A stretch of DNA of 64,000 nt from Pseudomonas sp. G.S.17. Its GTDB lineage: Bacteria > Pseudomonadota > Gammaproteobacteria > Pseudomonadales > Pseudomonadaceae. The notes beneath the pieces are model-generated. The model searched no databases. It saw only the letters and a list, made by a program, of their open reading frames with translations, and had not been told where the DNA came from. A program made the translations under genes and the position numbers. The stretch's first letter is position 1. The number at the start of each line of letters is the position of its first letter. The stretch is from positions 2,973,501 through 3,037,500 of the forward strand of contig NZ_CP151076.1 of the NCBI RefSeq assembly GCF_038096165.1, read 5' to 3'. Positions 43,983-52,518 of the stretch are shown here, piece by piece.

Positions 43983-44411
43983 ATGTCTGATAGCGTTGGC
44001 AGCCGCATCGCTCACGTACGCGGCGAGATGAAAATTGGAGCTTTTGCTGACCGCTTAGGAGTGAATCGAAAGACAATTACTAGATGGGAGGCAAACGACG
44101 CCTTGCCTGACGGGTCATCGCTCATGACGCTTCACACGCAATTCGGAACATCGCCAAGCTGGGTGCTCCTGGGTGATATCAGTCCGGAACCCTGGGCTTC
44201 CCCATTGACGGCTGAAGAGGCATTGCTGTTAGCCCGTTACCGTGAGAGCCCGTCAGCGCTCAGGGACGCAGCACTGCGCGTTTTACTTGGTGGGACATCC
44301 CCGCAGGCGCCGGGGCGCAAGTTCAAAGAAGTGGGCCAGTACATCGAAGGCTCTGTTGATCAGACCGGACTGACCTTGAATGTGGGCGGCAGCAGCAGAA
44401 GGAAGAAGTAG
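43983..44411 (+). CDS. Phage XRE-type repressor with extra C-terminal motif
   Basis: About 142 residues. N-terminal HTH: SRIAHVRGEMKIGAFADRLGVNRKTITRWEANDALPDG (XRE). The C-terminus ends with RKFKEVGQYIEGSVDQTG and a basic tail. The same kind of segment opens the next gene's product. This gene is the most likely lysogeny repressor, next to the operator dyad. ATG 43983 was chosen; the upstream frame is short. Confidence 0.78.
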   Translation: MSDSVGSRIAHVRGEMKIGAFADRLGVNRKTITRWEANDALPDGSSLMTLHTQFGTSPSWVLLGDISPEPWASPLTAEEALLLARYRESPSALRDAALRVLLGGTSPQAPGRKFKEVGQYIEGSVDQTGLTLNVGGSSRRKK

Positions 44412-44413
44412 CT

Positions 44414-45025
44414 GTGAGGAGGGAGTTCCATGAAGGTATCGGCCAGTACACCGAGGGCGATATAAACAACTACGGCATCCAGATCAGTGTTGCCGGTAAG
44501 TTGGAGTCGCGTGGATTGGTGCCAGCCCAGAAGCAAGGTCTTTACGAGCTTGGGTTGAAATGCGTTGAGTTGGGAGCTGACTCGAAGGATATCTGGCGTC
44601 GCGTTTTTGCAGAGCTGAGCGTGAAGCAAATCGACGAGATTACCGCCAGCCAATTTCAGGACGCTCGCGCCGTGCTACAGGCGCGCCTGGATATGTTGGT
44701 GGATGAGGAGAACAAACGTAGGCTGGTCGGCAAAATTCTTCGTGCGGCAACCGAGAAGGACGCCAAAGCCGAACTGAACAACTTTTGTGATCTGGCCTTC
44801 GGGCGCACCCATCTCAACAACTTCCAGCGAGCCGACCTCCAGCGGGTTCTGGAATTTATCCAGGGTTTTCAGTTGCGCCCGCTCCCTGCGGACAAAAGCG
44901 TAATCCAACCAGACTCGGCAATTACATCTCGGCTCCCGCTTCGTGAGTTCCTTATCACCTATAAAGCAAATGCCTTCTGGCTGTTCATGTCTGGCATCAT
45001 CGTAAGCAGATTCTGGTTTTCATAA
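44414..45025 (+). CDS. Phage membrane protein sharing a motif with the repressor
   Basis: About 203 residues from a GTG at 44414, two bases after the repressor stop. The N-terminus REFHEGIGQYTEGDINNYG resembles the repressor's C-terminus. A central segment, VKQIDEITASQFQDARAVLQARLDML, recalls a module of phage antirepressor and ssDNA-binding proteins. A single TM helix lies near the C-terminus (ANAFWLFMSGIIVSRFWF). Perhaps a superinfection-exclusion or lysogeny-control protein; unknown. Confidence 0.65.
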   Translation: MRREFHEGIGQYTEGDINNYGIQISVAGKLESRGLVPAQKQGLYELGLKCVELGADSKDIWRRVFAELSVKQIDEITASQFQDARAVLQARLDMLVDEENKRRLVGKILRAATEKDAKAELNNFCDLAFGRTHLNNFQRADLQRVLEFIQGFQLRPLPADKSVIQPDSAITSRLPLREFLITYKANAFWLFMSGIIVSRFWFS

Positions 45026-45040
45026 CCCGTGGGAGCTCCT

Positions 45041-45460
45041 GTGAAAGTATTAGTTTTGGTTTTGGCTTCTTTTGTGTCGATGGCAGCGAATGCGCAGCCA
45101 AACATCGCGGAAAAACTAACGGAATTGAGCCTAGATAGATCCCTAAAGGACAGCTCGCCAGAGGTAAGGCGTACGCAGGCCGCACTCATAAGAGGGCTGA
45201 CCGTATGCGATTTCGAGAATGAGGAGAAGCTTGCCAATGTCGCATGGTTCATCACCAAAAAGATTCGCGAGAAGGATCAATACGCGGAGGCGACGGATAT
45301 CATCGAAGGGGTTAACGCAGCGCTTTTGGGGGTAAAGGACAAGCAGGATTGCACTGAGTTGATGTCTTTGTATGCTGTGAATCGTATCGCTGGGAGCACC
45401 CATTCGGATGCGGTAGCTGGCGCTCGGGGACTTTACCGCGCCACGGGCATTGTTAAGTAA
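45041..45460 (+). CDS. Secreted phage protein (possible lysogenic-conversion gene)
   Basis: About 139 residues from GTG 45041, with GGGAG upstream. A signal peptide (VKVLVLVLASFVSMAANA) is clear, so the product goes to the periplasm. Two Cys (VCDFENEEK and KQDCTEL) could form a disulfide. No known family. It lies between the lysogeny and lysis genes, a common place for extra genes. Confidence 0.65.
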   Translation: MKVLVLVLASFVSMAANAQPNIAEKLTELSLDRSLKDSSPEVRRTQAALIRGLTVCDFENEEKLANVAWFITKKIREKDQYAEATDIIEGVNAALLGVKDKQDCTELMSLYAVNRIAGSTHSDAVAGARGLYRATGIVK

Positions 45461-45487
45461 TCAAGTCGAGCTTCCGCCTGCAGTCAT

Positions 45488-45508
45488 CTCTTTAAACGCG
45501 ATTAAAAG
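45488..45508 (+). promoter_or_regulatory. Late promoter element 1 (CTCTTTAAA-N4-ATTAAAAG)
   Basis: First of three copies of a 21-bp element with 17 invariant positions. It lies 85 bp before the endolysin gene and heads the lysis genes, which is the position of the Mu lys promoter. The ends form an imperfect dyad (CTTTAAA and ATTAAAAG). A hairpin follows at 45520-45543. Confidence 0.7.
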
Positions 45509-45519
45509 CACTCCTGACC

Positions 45520-45543
45520 CACGCCGCCGATTATGGCGGCGTG
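45520..45543 (+). terminator. Hairpin before the lysis genes
   Basis: Perfect 9-bp arms CACGCCGCC and GGCGGCGTG around GATTAT. It lies after late element 1 and before the endolysin gene. It could end transcription from upstream or lie in the late leader. Confidence 0.45.
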
Positions 45544-45592
45544 TGTATTTCTGGCATCCGCAATCACGACGGGTGCCCGGCAGGAGACGTGT

Positions 45593-46093
45593 ATGCGACC
45601 CGAAAACCCCCGTGGTATCCGCAACTTCAATCCCGGCAACATCCGCCACGCCCGTGGCGTCCGCTGGCAGGGTCAAGCCGAAGTTCAAACTGACACCGCA
45701 TTCGTCCAATTTAATGGCCCGCGCTGGGGTATTCGGGCGCTCGCCCGCGTTCTTATCACGTACCAGGACAAGCGGCGCGCTGGTGACGGCAGTCAGATCG
45801 ACACTGTTCGCGAGATCATCGAACGCTGGGCTCCGCCTAACGAAAACGATACCAAGGCCTATGTGGCCACCGTTTCCCGCGTGCTGGGGATCGGCCCCGA
45901 CGATGCCGTCGTCGATGTGTACAACTTCGAAACGATGCGCGACCTGGTTGTGGCGATCATCCGTCATGAAAATGGCCCAGGTCCGTTACCTGAGGGGCTG
46001 TGGTATGGCTACCCAATCATCTCCGATGGCCTGCAGCTAGCGGGGATTGTTCGGGGCGCGCAGCACGGTCGGCAGGCGGGTGCTCCAGCATGA
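45593..46093 (+). CDS. Phage endolysin-like protein (structural protein P5 family)
   Basis: About 166 residues. GIRNFNPGNIRHARGVRWQGQ is the start of the group annotated as P5, found with peptidoglycan-cutting activity in several phages. The rest carries VQFNGPRWGIRALARVLITYQ and RHENGPGPLPEGLWYGYPI. It is the first gene of the lysis block, followed by a holin. ATG 45593 has AGGAG upstream. Confidence 0.75.
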   Translation: MRPENPRGIRNFNPGNIRHARGVRWQGQAEVQTDTAFVQFNGPRWGIRALARVLITYQDKRRAGDGSQIDTVREIIERWAPPNENDTKAYVATVSRVLGIGPDDAVVDVYNFETMRDLVVAIIRHENGPGPLPEGLWYGYPIISDGLQLAGIVRGAQHGRQAGAPA

Positions 46094-46305
46094 AACTCAT
46101 CCCTGAGTGGAAGCGCTGCTATCGCCTGTACAGCGTCCAGCTGGGGGTGCTGATCGCCTTCTTCGGCTTCGCCCAGGTAACGCTGTTGCCCATGTGGCAG
46201 GCCCAGCTTTCGCCCGATGCATACGCGACTGCCAACAGCCTCCTGGCTTTGCTGCTTTTCGTCGTGCGCCTGGTCAAGCAAGGCCCAGATCAGGAGTTCG
46301 CTTAA
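46090..46305 (+). CDS. Phage holin (DUF7940-like)
   Basis: 71 residues with two TM helices (VQLGVLIAFFGFAQVTLLPMW; YATANSLLALLLFVVRLV) and a charged end. The start overlaps the endolysin stop (ATGA). A small holin that opens the inner membrane is expected here. Confidence 0.75.
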   Translation: MKLIPEWKRCYRLYSVQLGVLIAFFGFAQVTLLPMWQAQLSPDAYATANSLLALLLFVVRLVKQGPDQEFA

Positions 46306-46589
46306 TGCGCATACTCTTGATGGGAGTCGCTTTAGGGGTACTGGCGCGGTCGTGTGTCGAGCTGGCACGGTCATGCGTCGCGCTCGTCATTCCTGCCCCT
46401 TGCCGAGAGGTCTGCCCGCTTGCCAGTGCCGGAAGGCCATTTGCCTCACCTGGTATTGCCGCGCCGGGGCCTTGGGGACACCACTCACCGCTCCCTCAAT
46501 ACCGTCTCGCCAAAACCGGCACAGCGAGTGCCAAGCGCCGCGCACGAAAGGCTCGGTTCTGGCAGGGAGACGGCCATGGTCGCCCTTGA
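46305..46589 (+). CDS. Small phage protein between holin and Rz
   Basis: A 94-residue frame whose ATG overlaps the holin stop (TAATG). N-terminal hydrophobic stretch, Cys-rich, then basic. It runs 14 bp into the Rz gene. No known family; the overlap supports translation but the composition is odd. Confidence 0.4.
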   Translation: MRILLMGVALGVLARSCVELARSCVALVIPAPCREVCPLASAGRPFASPGIAAPGPWGHHSPLPQYRLAKTGTASAKRRARKARFWQGDGHGRP

Positions 46590-47190
46590 AGCCGCTTTGA
46601 AATGGTTACTGACGCGTTGGCAGATTGTCCTGGTCATTGCCGTCGTGGTGCTCGTGTACCTGTACGGCCAATCGAAATGGACGGACGGCTACAAGAAAGC
46701 GGAAGCCGAAGGCGCTGCCAGGTTCAGTCAGCTGGAAGCCAAGCATGCGGAAGCCGCCTTGCAGGCCGCAACTCAAACCCAGAGCGATCTGCTGCGCCAG
46801 GTCACCCGCGCCCAGGCTGCCGAGGAATCACTATTCCAGCAATTCGGCATGCACGCCGACGACGTTAAGCAGCTGCAGGAGCGAATTCCCCATGTCACCA
46901 CTCAATACAAAACATCAGTGGCGGCGGCTCCTCAGCCTATCCCTCATTGCGTTTTCACTGCTGGCTGGCTGCGCGACTACAACGCCGCCCTTGGTGTGCC
47001 CGCCGCCAGTTCGACTACCGCTACCAGTGCTTCTGCAAAAGCGGCCAGCGCCGCCCCCAGCACTGACGCCGAACTATTGGAAAGTGGCGTTACCCCTGCA
47101 GACATTCTTGCTCATGCCCAGGACTACGGGCGCTGGGCCCGAGACAACCTGGCTCAACTCAACTCGCTGCTCGACCTGCAAAAGGACTGA
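46576..47190 (+). CDS. Phage inner-membrane spanin (Rz-like)
   Basis: About 204 residues with one N-terminal TM helix (WQIVLVIAVVVLVYLYG) and a periplasmic coiled coil (KKAEAEGAARFSQLEAKHAEAALQ). ATG 46576 follows AGGGAG. It encloses an Rz1 gene in another frame, the usual spanin arrangement. Confidence 0.82.
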   Translation: MVALEAALKWLLTRWQIVLVIAVVVLVYLYGQSKWTDGYKKAEAEGAARFSQLEAKHAEAALQAATQTQSDLLRQVTRAQAAEESLFQQFGMHADDVKQLQERIPHVTTQYKTSVAAAPQPIPHCVFTAGWLRDYNAALGVPAASSTTATSASAKAASAAPSTDAELLESGVTPADILAHAQDYGRWARDNLAQLNSLLDLQKD

Positions 47191-47209
47191 CCCTGCATGG
47201 ATTTTGTAG
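46892..47209 (+). CDS. Phage outer-membrane spanin (Rz1-like lipoprotein), nested in Rz
   Basis: About 105 residues read in the +1 frame inside Rz and ending 19 bp after it. The signal ends in SLSLIAFSLLAGC, a lipobox; a proline-rich segment follows (CPPPVRLPLPVLLQKRPAPPPALTP). AGGAG lies upstream of ATG 46892. With Rz it should fuse inner and outer membranes at lysis. Confidence 0.8.
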   Translation: MSPLNTKHQWRRLLSLSLIAFSLLAGCATTTPPLVCPPPVRLPLPVLLQKRPAPPPALTPNYWKVALPLQTFLLMPRTTGAGPETTWLNSTRCSTCKRTDPAWIL

Positions 47210-47421
47210 AACCTGTCACGGATGACACCGACGAAGCTGAGGCGATACAGCACGTCCGGCGCAATGCGCTGCAGCACCGATCGGGCAGCTCCGGGTATCG
47301 TTGCGAGGAATGCGGCGATGCGATCCCGGAGGATCGGCGTCAGGCAGAGCCTGGCACCGAGCATTGCGCTGAATGCGTTTGCACCCTGCAACTGTTGAGT
47401 GAGGCATGTGATGAACTTTGA
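47197..47421 (+). CDS. TraR/DksA-type zinc finger protein
   Basis: 74 residues. The finger is CEECGDAIPEDRRQ...CAEC (C4 type) as in TraR. It may modulate host RNA polymerase. It overlaps Rz1 at the start and the next gene at the end. Confidence 0.82.
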   Translation: MDFVEPVTDDTDEAEAIQHVRRNALQHRSGSSGYRCEECGDAIPEDRRQAEPGTEHCAECVCTLQLLSEACDEL

Positions 47422-47716
47422 CGAAGCCAGCTTCAGCCTCAAGACCGTTCAGTGGGTCGTTATGGCCGTGCTGGGGGTTTACACCTGGTTCACCAACCGC
47501 CAGGCCGCCAGTGCTCAGGAAATGATGGTCTTGCGCACCCGCATCATCGCTCTTGAGGAGCACGTTCGGCACTTGCCAGACCATTCGGCAGTGACCGATC
47601 TACTCGGCGACATGAAAGCCATGCGATCCGAACTGACGGGGGTCAAGGATGCTCTGGCCCCTTTGTCCCGATCGCTGGACCGGATTAACGATTACCTGCT
47701 GCGAGATAAAAAATGA
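47411..47716 (+). CDS. Mu gp25-like protein (DUF2730)
   Basis: 101 residues with an N-terminal TM helix (VQWVVMAVLGVYTWFTN) and a coiled coil. Fits DUF2730. ATG 47411 is preferred; GAGG lies upstream. Confidence 0.78.
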   Translation: MNFDEASFSLKTVQWVVMAVLGVYTWFTNRQAASAQEMMVLRTRIIALEEHVRHLPDHSAVTDLLGDMKAMRSELTGVKDALAPLSRSLDRINDYLLRDKK

Positions 47717-48006
47717 CAGCCTATTCCGAGTTTCTTCGCCATGACATCCGTCTGGTAGTACTGCGCCTGCTGGTCGAAATGACGGCCTATCGGGCTAACA
47801 GCTCCGTCTTGACCATGGCCCTGGACGACTACGGTCACACGCTCAGTCGTGACCAGGTCAAGACCGAGCTGCACTGGTTGGCCGAACAGGGAGCACTGAC
47901 GCTTTCCGATGTGGGTCCGGTGGTCGTGGCAACCCTGACTGAGCGCGGCCAGGACATTGCTGCAGGGCGTGCCCGCGTTCCAGGCATCAAACGGCCGGGG
48001 GCCTGA
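47713..48006 (+). CDS. Mu gp26-like protein (winged-helix fold)
   Basis: 97 residues: LRHDIRLVVLRLLVEMTAYRANSSVLTMALDDYGHTLSRDQVKTELHWLAEQGAL resembles small winged-helix phage proteins of the VpaChn25_0724 family. Overlaps the previous stop by 4 bp. Confidence 0.76.
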   Translation: MTAYSEFLRHDIRLVVLRLLVEMTAYRANSSVLTMALDDYGHTLSRDQVKTELHWLAEQGALTLSDVGPVVVATLTERGQDIAAGRARVPGIKRPGA

Positions 48007-48009
48007 CCC

Positions 48010-48558
48010 ATGGCTGGCAAGTCCTCAATCGATCGCCTGCAGCCAATGGTCAAGAGCTACATCCAGAAGCTGCTGCGCGAAGACCGCCTCACCCTGGATG
48101 ACATGCTCGATGATATTCGGGCCCGCTTTCCCAATGAAAAAGCCCCGAGCCGGAGCGCCCTGGGACGTTTCAGGCAGGGGTTCGAGGAGCTGACGCAGAA
48201 GGCGCGCCAGCAGCGCGAAATGGCGGAGGCGTTTGTGGGCGCCTTTGGTGAGGACGCTTCGGACAAGACCGGCGTGCTGCTGGTCGAGGCGATCTCGACG
48301 CTGACCTATCAGGCGGCCATGGGCGCGCATGAGAAGGATGACGTGACCATCGCCGAAGTGACGGCCCTGGCGCGTGCCGCCAAGGCCACCATGGAAGCGC
48401 GGACTATGAGCGTCAAGGAGCGCCAGACCATCGAGAAAGCAACTCGTGAGCGGATCCTCCAGGAGCAAGCCGCCGAGCTGGACAACACGGTCAAGGCCAA
48501 GGGCATGACCGAAGAGCAGGCACTGTTCTGGCGTCAGAAGTTTCTGGGGGTTCGATGA
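48010..48558 (+). CDS. Small terminase subunit (Mu gp27, DUF3486)
   Basis: 182 residues: SSIDRLQPMVKSYIQKLLREDRLTLDDMLDDIRARFPNEKAPSRSALGRFRQGFEEL is the DUF3486 start. It should recognise phage DNA for packaging. Overlaps the large terminase gene by 4 bp. Confidence 0.83.
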   Translation: MAGKSSIDRLQPMVKSYIQKLLREDRLTLDDMLDDIRARFPNEKAPSRSALGRFRQGFEELTQKARQQREMAEAFVGAFGEDASDKTGVLLVEAISTLTYQAAMGAHEKDDVTIAEVTALARAAKATMEARTMSVKERQTIEKATRERILQEQAAELDNTVKAKGMTEEQALFWRQKFLGVR

Positions 48559-50174
48559 GCGCCTCAGTAATCAAGCCGTCCTCCAGCACTTTGCGCGTCA
48601 TCGAATGGGACGAGCTGCCAGAAAGCGTTCGGCTCATTCCCGAAGGGTACGACCCGCTGGGTGACGGTGTTCTGATGGCTCACCAAGCCGAGTGGCTGGG
48701 TATCCGGGCGCAGATCAAGCTGTGCGAGAAAGGCCGCCGCACCGGCATCACCTTCGCCGAAGCCCTCGACACGGTCATCACCGCCGCGTCGCAGAAAAGC
48801 GCCGGGGGCATGGATGGCTTTTACATCGGCGACACCAAGGAAAAGGGGCTTGAGTTCATTGGCTATTGCGCCAAGTTCAGCCGGGTGATGGCCGAGGCTC
48901 AGGCGTCCGGGGTCAGTGCGATCGAGGAGTTTCTCTTCGAAGATCAGGACATCAGCGGCAGCACGCGGCAGATCAACGCCTACCGGATTCGCTTCGCCTC
49001 TGGCTTCAAGATCGTCGCTTTGTCCAGTAACCCAGCCAGCCTGCGTGGCTTACAAGGCAAGGTGATCATCGACGAAGCGGCCTTTCACCGGGACGTTTCC
49101 GCCGTGCTCGATGCCGCAACCGCCTTGCTGATCTGGGGCGGCTGCATCGTCATCATCAGCACCCACAACGGCAAATCAAACCCCTTCAACCAGATGGCCA
49201 GCGACATCCGCGACAACCGCTATGGCGACACCGCCAAGGTCTATCGAGCAACGTTCGACGATGCGGTCGCCAATGGGTTGTATGAGCGCGTGTGCTTCAT
49301 GACGGGTGAAGCGCCAACGCCGGAAGGCAAAGAGGCCTGGTACAAGAAGATCCGCAATGCCTATGGGCCGCGCAAGGCGCAAATGCGTGAGGAGCTTGAC
49401 GCGATCCCGCGTGATGGCAATGGCGTCTGTATCCCTGGTGTCTGGATCGAGGAAGCCATGCGTCCTGACCGCACCGTGCTGCGGCTGGCGCTCGATGACG
49501 ACTTCACGCTGCAGCCTGTTTATCGTCGCGAAGCCTACGTTGACGACTGGATTGAGCGCTATCTGGCTCCTTTGATCACAACGCTGAATGGCTCGCTGCG
49601 CCATTTTCTGGGCATGGACTATGCCCGCCACCGTGACTTTTCGATCATCTGCCCAATGTCGGTAGATCACGCACGCCACCGCGACGTGCCTTTCGTAGTC
49701 GAGATGCACAAGGTGCCGACCCGCCAGCAGCAGCAGATCCTGTTCTACATTTTGCGGCGTCTTCCCCAGTTCGTGGGTGCCGCACTGGATGCCACCGGCA
49801 GTGGCGAAACCCTCGCCGAAGATACCGCTGATGAATTTGGCCGTAACCGAATTCACCAGGTGAAGATCAGTCGGGCCTGGTACGGCGCATGGATGCCGAA
49901 ATTCGTGCAGCTGTTCGAAGACGCCACGATAACGATGCCCAAGGACGACTCACTGCACCAGGACATACGCTCCATCGAAACCGTGGACGGCATTCCTATG
50001 ATCGTCAAAGCCCGCTCGCAAGACCTTAAAGACCCTGACTTGTACCGCCACGGCGACTTTGCAGGTGCTGGTTCGCTCGCCAACTTCGCCACGCTTGAAG
50101 TGACCTCCGGGCCGGTGAGCGTCAAATCTCGCAGCCCCCGTCAGGGCCGGAAAATTACCCAGGGGTACGCATGA
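48555..50174 (+). CDS. Large terminase subunit (Mu gp28)
   Basis: 539 residues. The ATPase part has CEKGRRTGITFAEAL (Walker A-like) near 58-70, and VIIDEAAFHRD (Walker B). The nuclease part has FLGMDYARHRDFSIICPM and ATGSGETLAED. It should drive packaging of phage DNA. Confidence 0.88.
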   Translation: MSASVIKPSSSTLRVIEWDELPESVRLIPEGYDPLGDGVLMAHQAEWLGIRAQIKLCEKGRRTGITFAEALDTVITAASQKSAGGMDGFYIGDTKEKGLEFIGYCAKFSRVMAEAQASGVSAIEEFLFEDQDISGSTRQINAYRIRFASGFKIVALSSNPASLRGLQGKVIIDEAAFHRDVSAVLDAATALLIWGGCIVIISTHNGKSNPFNQMASDIRDNRYGDTAKVYRATFDDAVANGLYERVCFMTGEAPTPEGKEAWYKKIRNAYGPRKAQMREELDAIPRDGNGVCIPGVWIEEAMRPDRTVLRLALDDDFTLQPVYRREAYVDDWIERYLAPLITTLNGSLRHFLGMDYARHRDFSIICPMSVDHARHRDVPFVVEMHKVPTRQQQQILFYILRRLPQFVGAALDATGSGETLAEDTADEFGRNRIHQVKISRAWYGAWMPKFVQLFEDATITMPKDDSLHQDIRSIETVDGIPMIVKARSQDLKDPDLYRHGDFAGAGSLANFATLEVTSGPVSVKSRSPRQGRKITQGYA

Positions 50175-51670
50175 AAAACCAAGGTGTGTGGGTCAGCCCC
50201 ACCGAGTTTGTACGCTTCTCCGAAGCGAAGCGGTCGTCCAGTCTCACCAATCACATCGCCACACGCGGTCGCATCGATGCGGGCAGCATGGGCGGCGTCA
50301 ACCTGCCGAACCCTGACCCGATCCTCAAGGCCCAGGGCAAAGACATCACCGTGTATCGCGACCTGCGTAGCGCCGCCCTGGTCGGCGGTAACGTCCGTCG
50401 ACGTAAGTCTGCTGTGCTGGCCTTGGAGCGCGACCTGAAACGTGCCAATGCGCCGACCAAGGTCGACCGTTTCATCCGTGACTGGCTCACCGACCTGGAT
50501 CTGGACCGGATCATTCGCGAGCTGCTCGATGCGCCGCTGTTCGGGTACCAGCCTGTCGAGTTGATGTGGCAGCCAGTCGGTTTGTTCACCGTGCCAGAGG
50601 ATGTGCTGGGCAAACCGGCCGAGTGGTTTTTCTACGACCAGGACAACGCGCTACGCTTTCGTTCCAAAGAGGCAGGCCAGGACGGCGAACTGTGCGACCC
50701 GATGCGCTTCGTCGTGGCCCGCCAGGACGCGACCTACGCGAACCCTTACGGCTTCCCCGACCTGTCCATGTGCTTCTGGCCTGCCGTGTTCATGAAGGGC
50801 GGCTTAAAGTTCTGGGTGCAGTTCACCGAGAAATACGGCAGCCCTTGGGTAATCGGTAAGCACCCACGCGGCGCGACCAATGAAGAAACCGATCTGCTGC
50901 TCGATAGTCTGGAAGCCATGGTCCAGGACGCGGTTGCCGCGATCCCGGACGACTCCAGCGTGTCTATCGTTGAGGCAGCAGGCAAGGCCGACAGCGCCGA
51001 CGTGTACCGCGAGTTGCTGGAGTACTGCCGCAGTGAAATCAACGTGGCCATGCTCGGGCAAAACCAGACCACCGAGAAGGAAAGCAACCGGGCCAGCGCG
51101 ACAGCTGGTGCCGAAGTCACCAACGACATTCGCGACGGCGACGCAGGCATCGTGGCCGCTGCGATCAACGGCGTTATTCGACGGATCGTGGATCTCAACT
51201 TCGGCGAATCCGTGGCCGCTCCCCTGTACGACTTGTGGGAGCAGGACGAGATCGATAAAACGCTGGCTGAGCGTGATAAGAACCTCACCGACGCAGGCGT
51301 CAAGTTCACCCAGGCTTACTGGATGCGTACCTACAACCTGCAGGAAGGAGACCTCGCTGCCCCAGAGGTGGCCACCGCACCCACGGCAGAGTTTGCCGAG
51401 GCCACGCTCAAGCCGGTTCTCGACCAGGTCGCGCTTGATCAGGTCATTGATGCGTTGCCCGCGCAGCTGCTGCAGGAGCAAGCCGAAAAAGCGATCGCGC
51501 CGTTGATCGAAGCCTTGCAGCAAGGCCGAACTGAAACCGAGGCATTGGGATTGCTGGCTGAAGCCTATCCGCAGATGGACGATCAGGCGCTGCAGCAGAC
51601 ACTCACCAAGTTGATGTTCATGGCAGACATGTGGGGCCGATTGACAGCAGCTGCCGATCGGGAGGACTGA
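50171..51670 (+). CDS. Portal protein (Mu gp29, DUF935)
   Basis: 499 residues: YRDLRSAALVGGNVRRRKSAVLALE, LFGYQPVELMWQPVG, and KFWVQFTEKYGSPWVIGKHPRGA are DUF935 features. Forms the dodecameric DNA gate. Overlaps the terminase by 4 bp. Confidence 0.88.
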   Translation: MKNQGVWVSPTEFVRFSEAKRSSSLTNHIATRGRIDAGSMGGVNLPNPDPILKAQGKDITVYRDLRSAALVGGNVRRRKSAVLALERDLKRANAPTKVDRFIRDWLTDLDLDRIIRELLDAPLFGYQPVELMWQPVGLFTVPEDVLGKPAEWFFYDQDNALRFRSKEAGQDGELCDPMRFVVARQDATYANPYGFPDLSMCFWPAVFMKGGLKFWVQFTEKYGSPWVIGKHPRGATNEETDLLLDSLEAMVQDAVAAIPDDSSVSIVEAAGKADSADVYRELLEYCRSEINVAMLGQNQTTEKESNRASATAGAEVTNDIRDGDAGIVAAAINGVIRRIVDLNFGESVAAPLYDLWEQDEIDKTLAERDKNLTDAGVKFTQAYWMRTYNLQEGDLAAPEVATAPTAEFAEATLKPVLDQVALDQVIDALPAQLLQEQAEKAIAPLIEALQQGRTETEALGLLAEAYPQMDDQALQQTLTKLMFMADMWGRLTAAADRED

Positions 51671-51671
51671 C

Positions 51672-52517
51672 ATGGCCACCTCATCCAAAATGCCGTCGCC
51701 TGCCGACCTCAAAGCCATCTTTGGCCTGGAGCCGGAGAATGCGGTGGAGTACATGAAATCGAAGGGCTATGCGATTACCTGGAACTGGCAGGAGATGCTC
51801 GACCAGGCGCACGACCAAGCATTCACCGTCGCCAAGGCTATGCGCCTCGATCTGCTGTCGGATATTCGCGGCGCACTGGAAACGGCGTTGCAGGATGGTC
51901 AGACCCTCAAGCAGTTCACCAAGGCATTGCAGCCTGTCCTGGAGGCGCAGGGCTGGTGGGGCAAGCAGGTGATCGTCGACAGCAGCGGCGGTGCCGAGAT
52001 GGTGCAACTGGGCAGTCCGCGCCGCCTGAAAACGATCTACCAGACCAATCTGCAGAGCGCCTATATGGCTGGTCGCAAGGCCAGCATGGAAGAGACGGCA
52101 GATACGCACCCTTACTGGCGTTATGTCGCCATCCTGGATGGCATGACGCGGCCCAGCCATCGCGCACTGAGTGGCAAGGTCTATCGCCATGATGATCCTG
52201 TGTGGTCATCGATCTATCCGCCCAACGGGTTCAACTGCCGATGCCGTATCACGTCGCTGACTGAGGCCGCCCTGAAGCGTCGTGGATTTACGGTCGACAG
52301 CAGCGAGGGTCGCATGCAAACAAGAACGGTTGAAATCGGCGCGGACAAGCGTACCGGCGAGATCCGCACCGCCCAGGTGACATCCTTGCGCACCACCGAT
52401 AGCGAAGGTCGGGTCGCGGTTTTCAGCACCGATCCGGGTTTCAATCACGCACCAGGTGCAGGTTTGGCCGAGGCGCTCAAGCGCAAACAGGCAGCCTCCG
52501 CCCAGCAGGAGCAATGA
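51672..52517 (+). CDS. Head morphogenesis protein (Mu gp30/F, SPP1 gp7 type)
   Basis: 281 residues. TIYQTNLQSAYMAGRKASMEETADTHPYWRYVAILDGMTRPSHRALSGKVY and YPPNGFNCRCRITSL are the minor head family. Follows the portal gene by one base. Confidence 0.86.
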   Translation: MATSSKMPSPADLKAIFGLEPENAVEYMKSKGYAITWNWQEMLDQAHDQAFTVAKAMRLDLLSDIRGALETALQDGQTLKQFTKALQPVLEAQGWWGKQVIVDSSGGAEMVQLGSPRRLKTIYQTNLQSAYMAGRKASMEETADTHPYWRYVAILDGMTRPSHRALSGKVYRHDDPVWSSIYPPNGFNCRCRITSLTEAALKRRGFTVDSSEGRMQTRTVEIGADKRTGEIRTAQVTSLRTTDSEGRVAVFSTDPGFNHAPGAGLAEALKRKQAASAQQEQ

Positions 52518-52518
52518 C

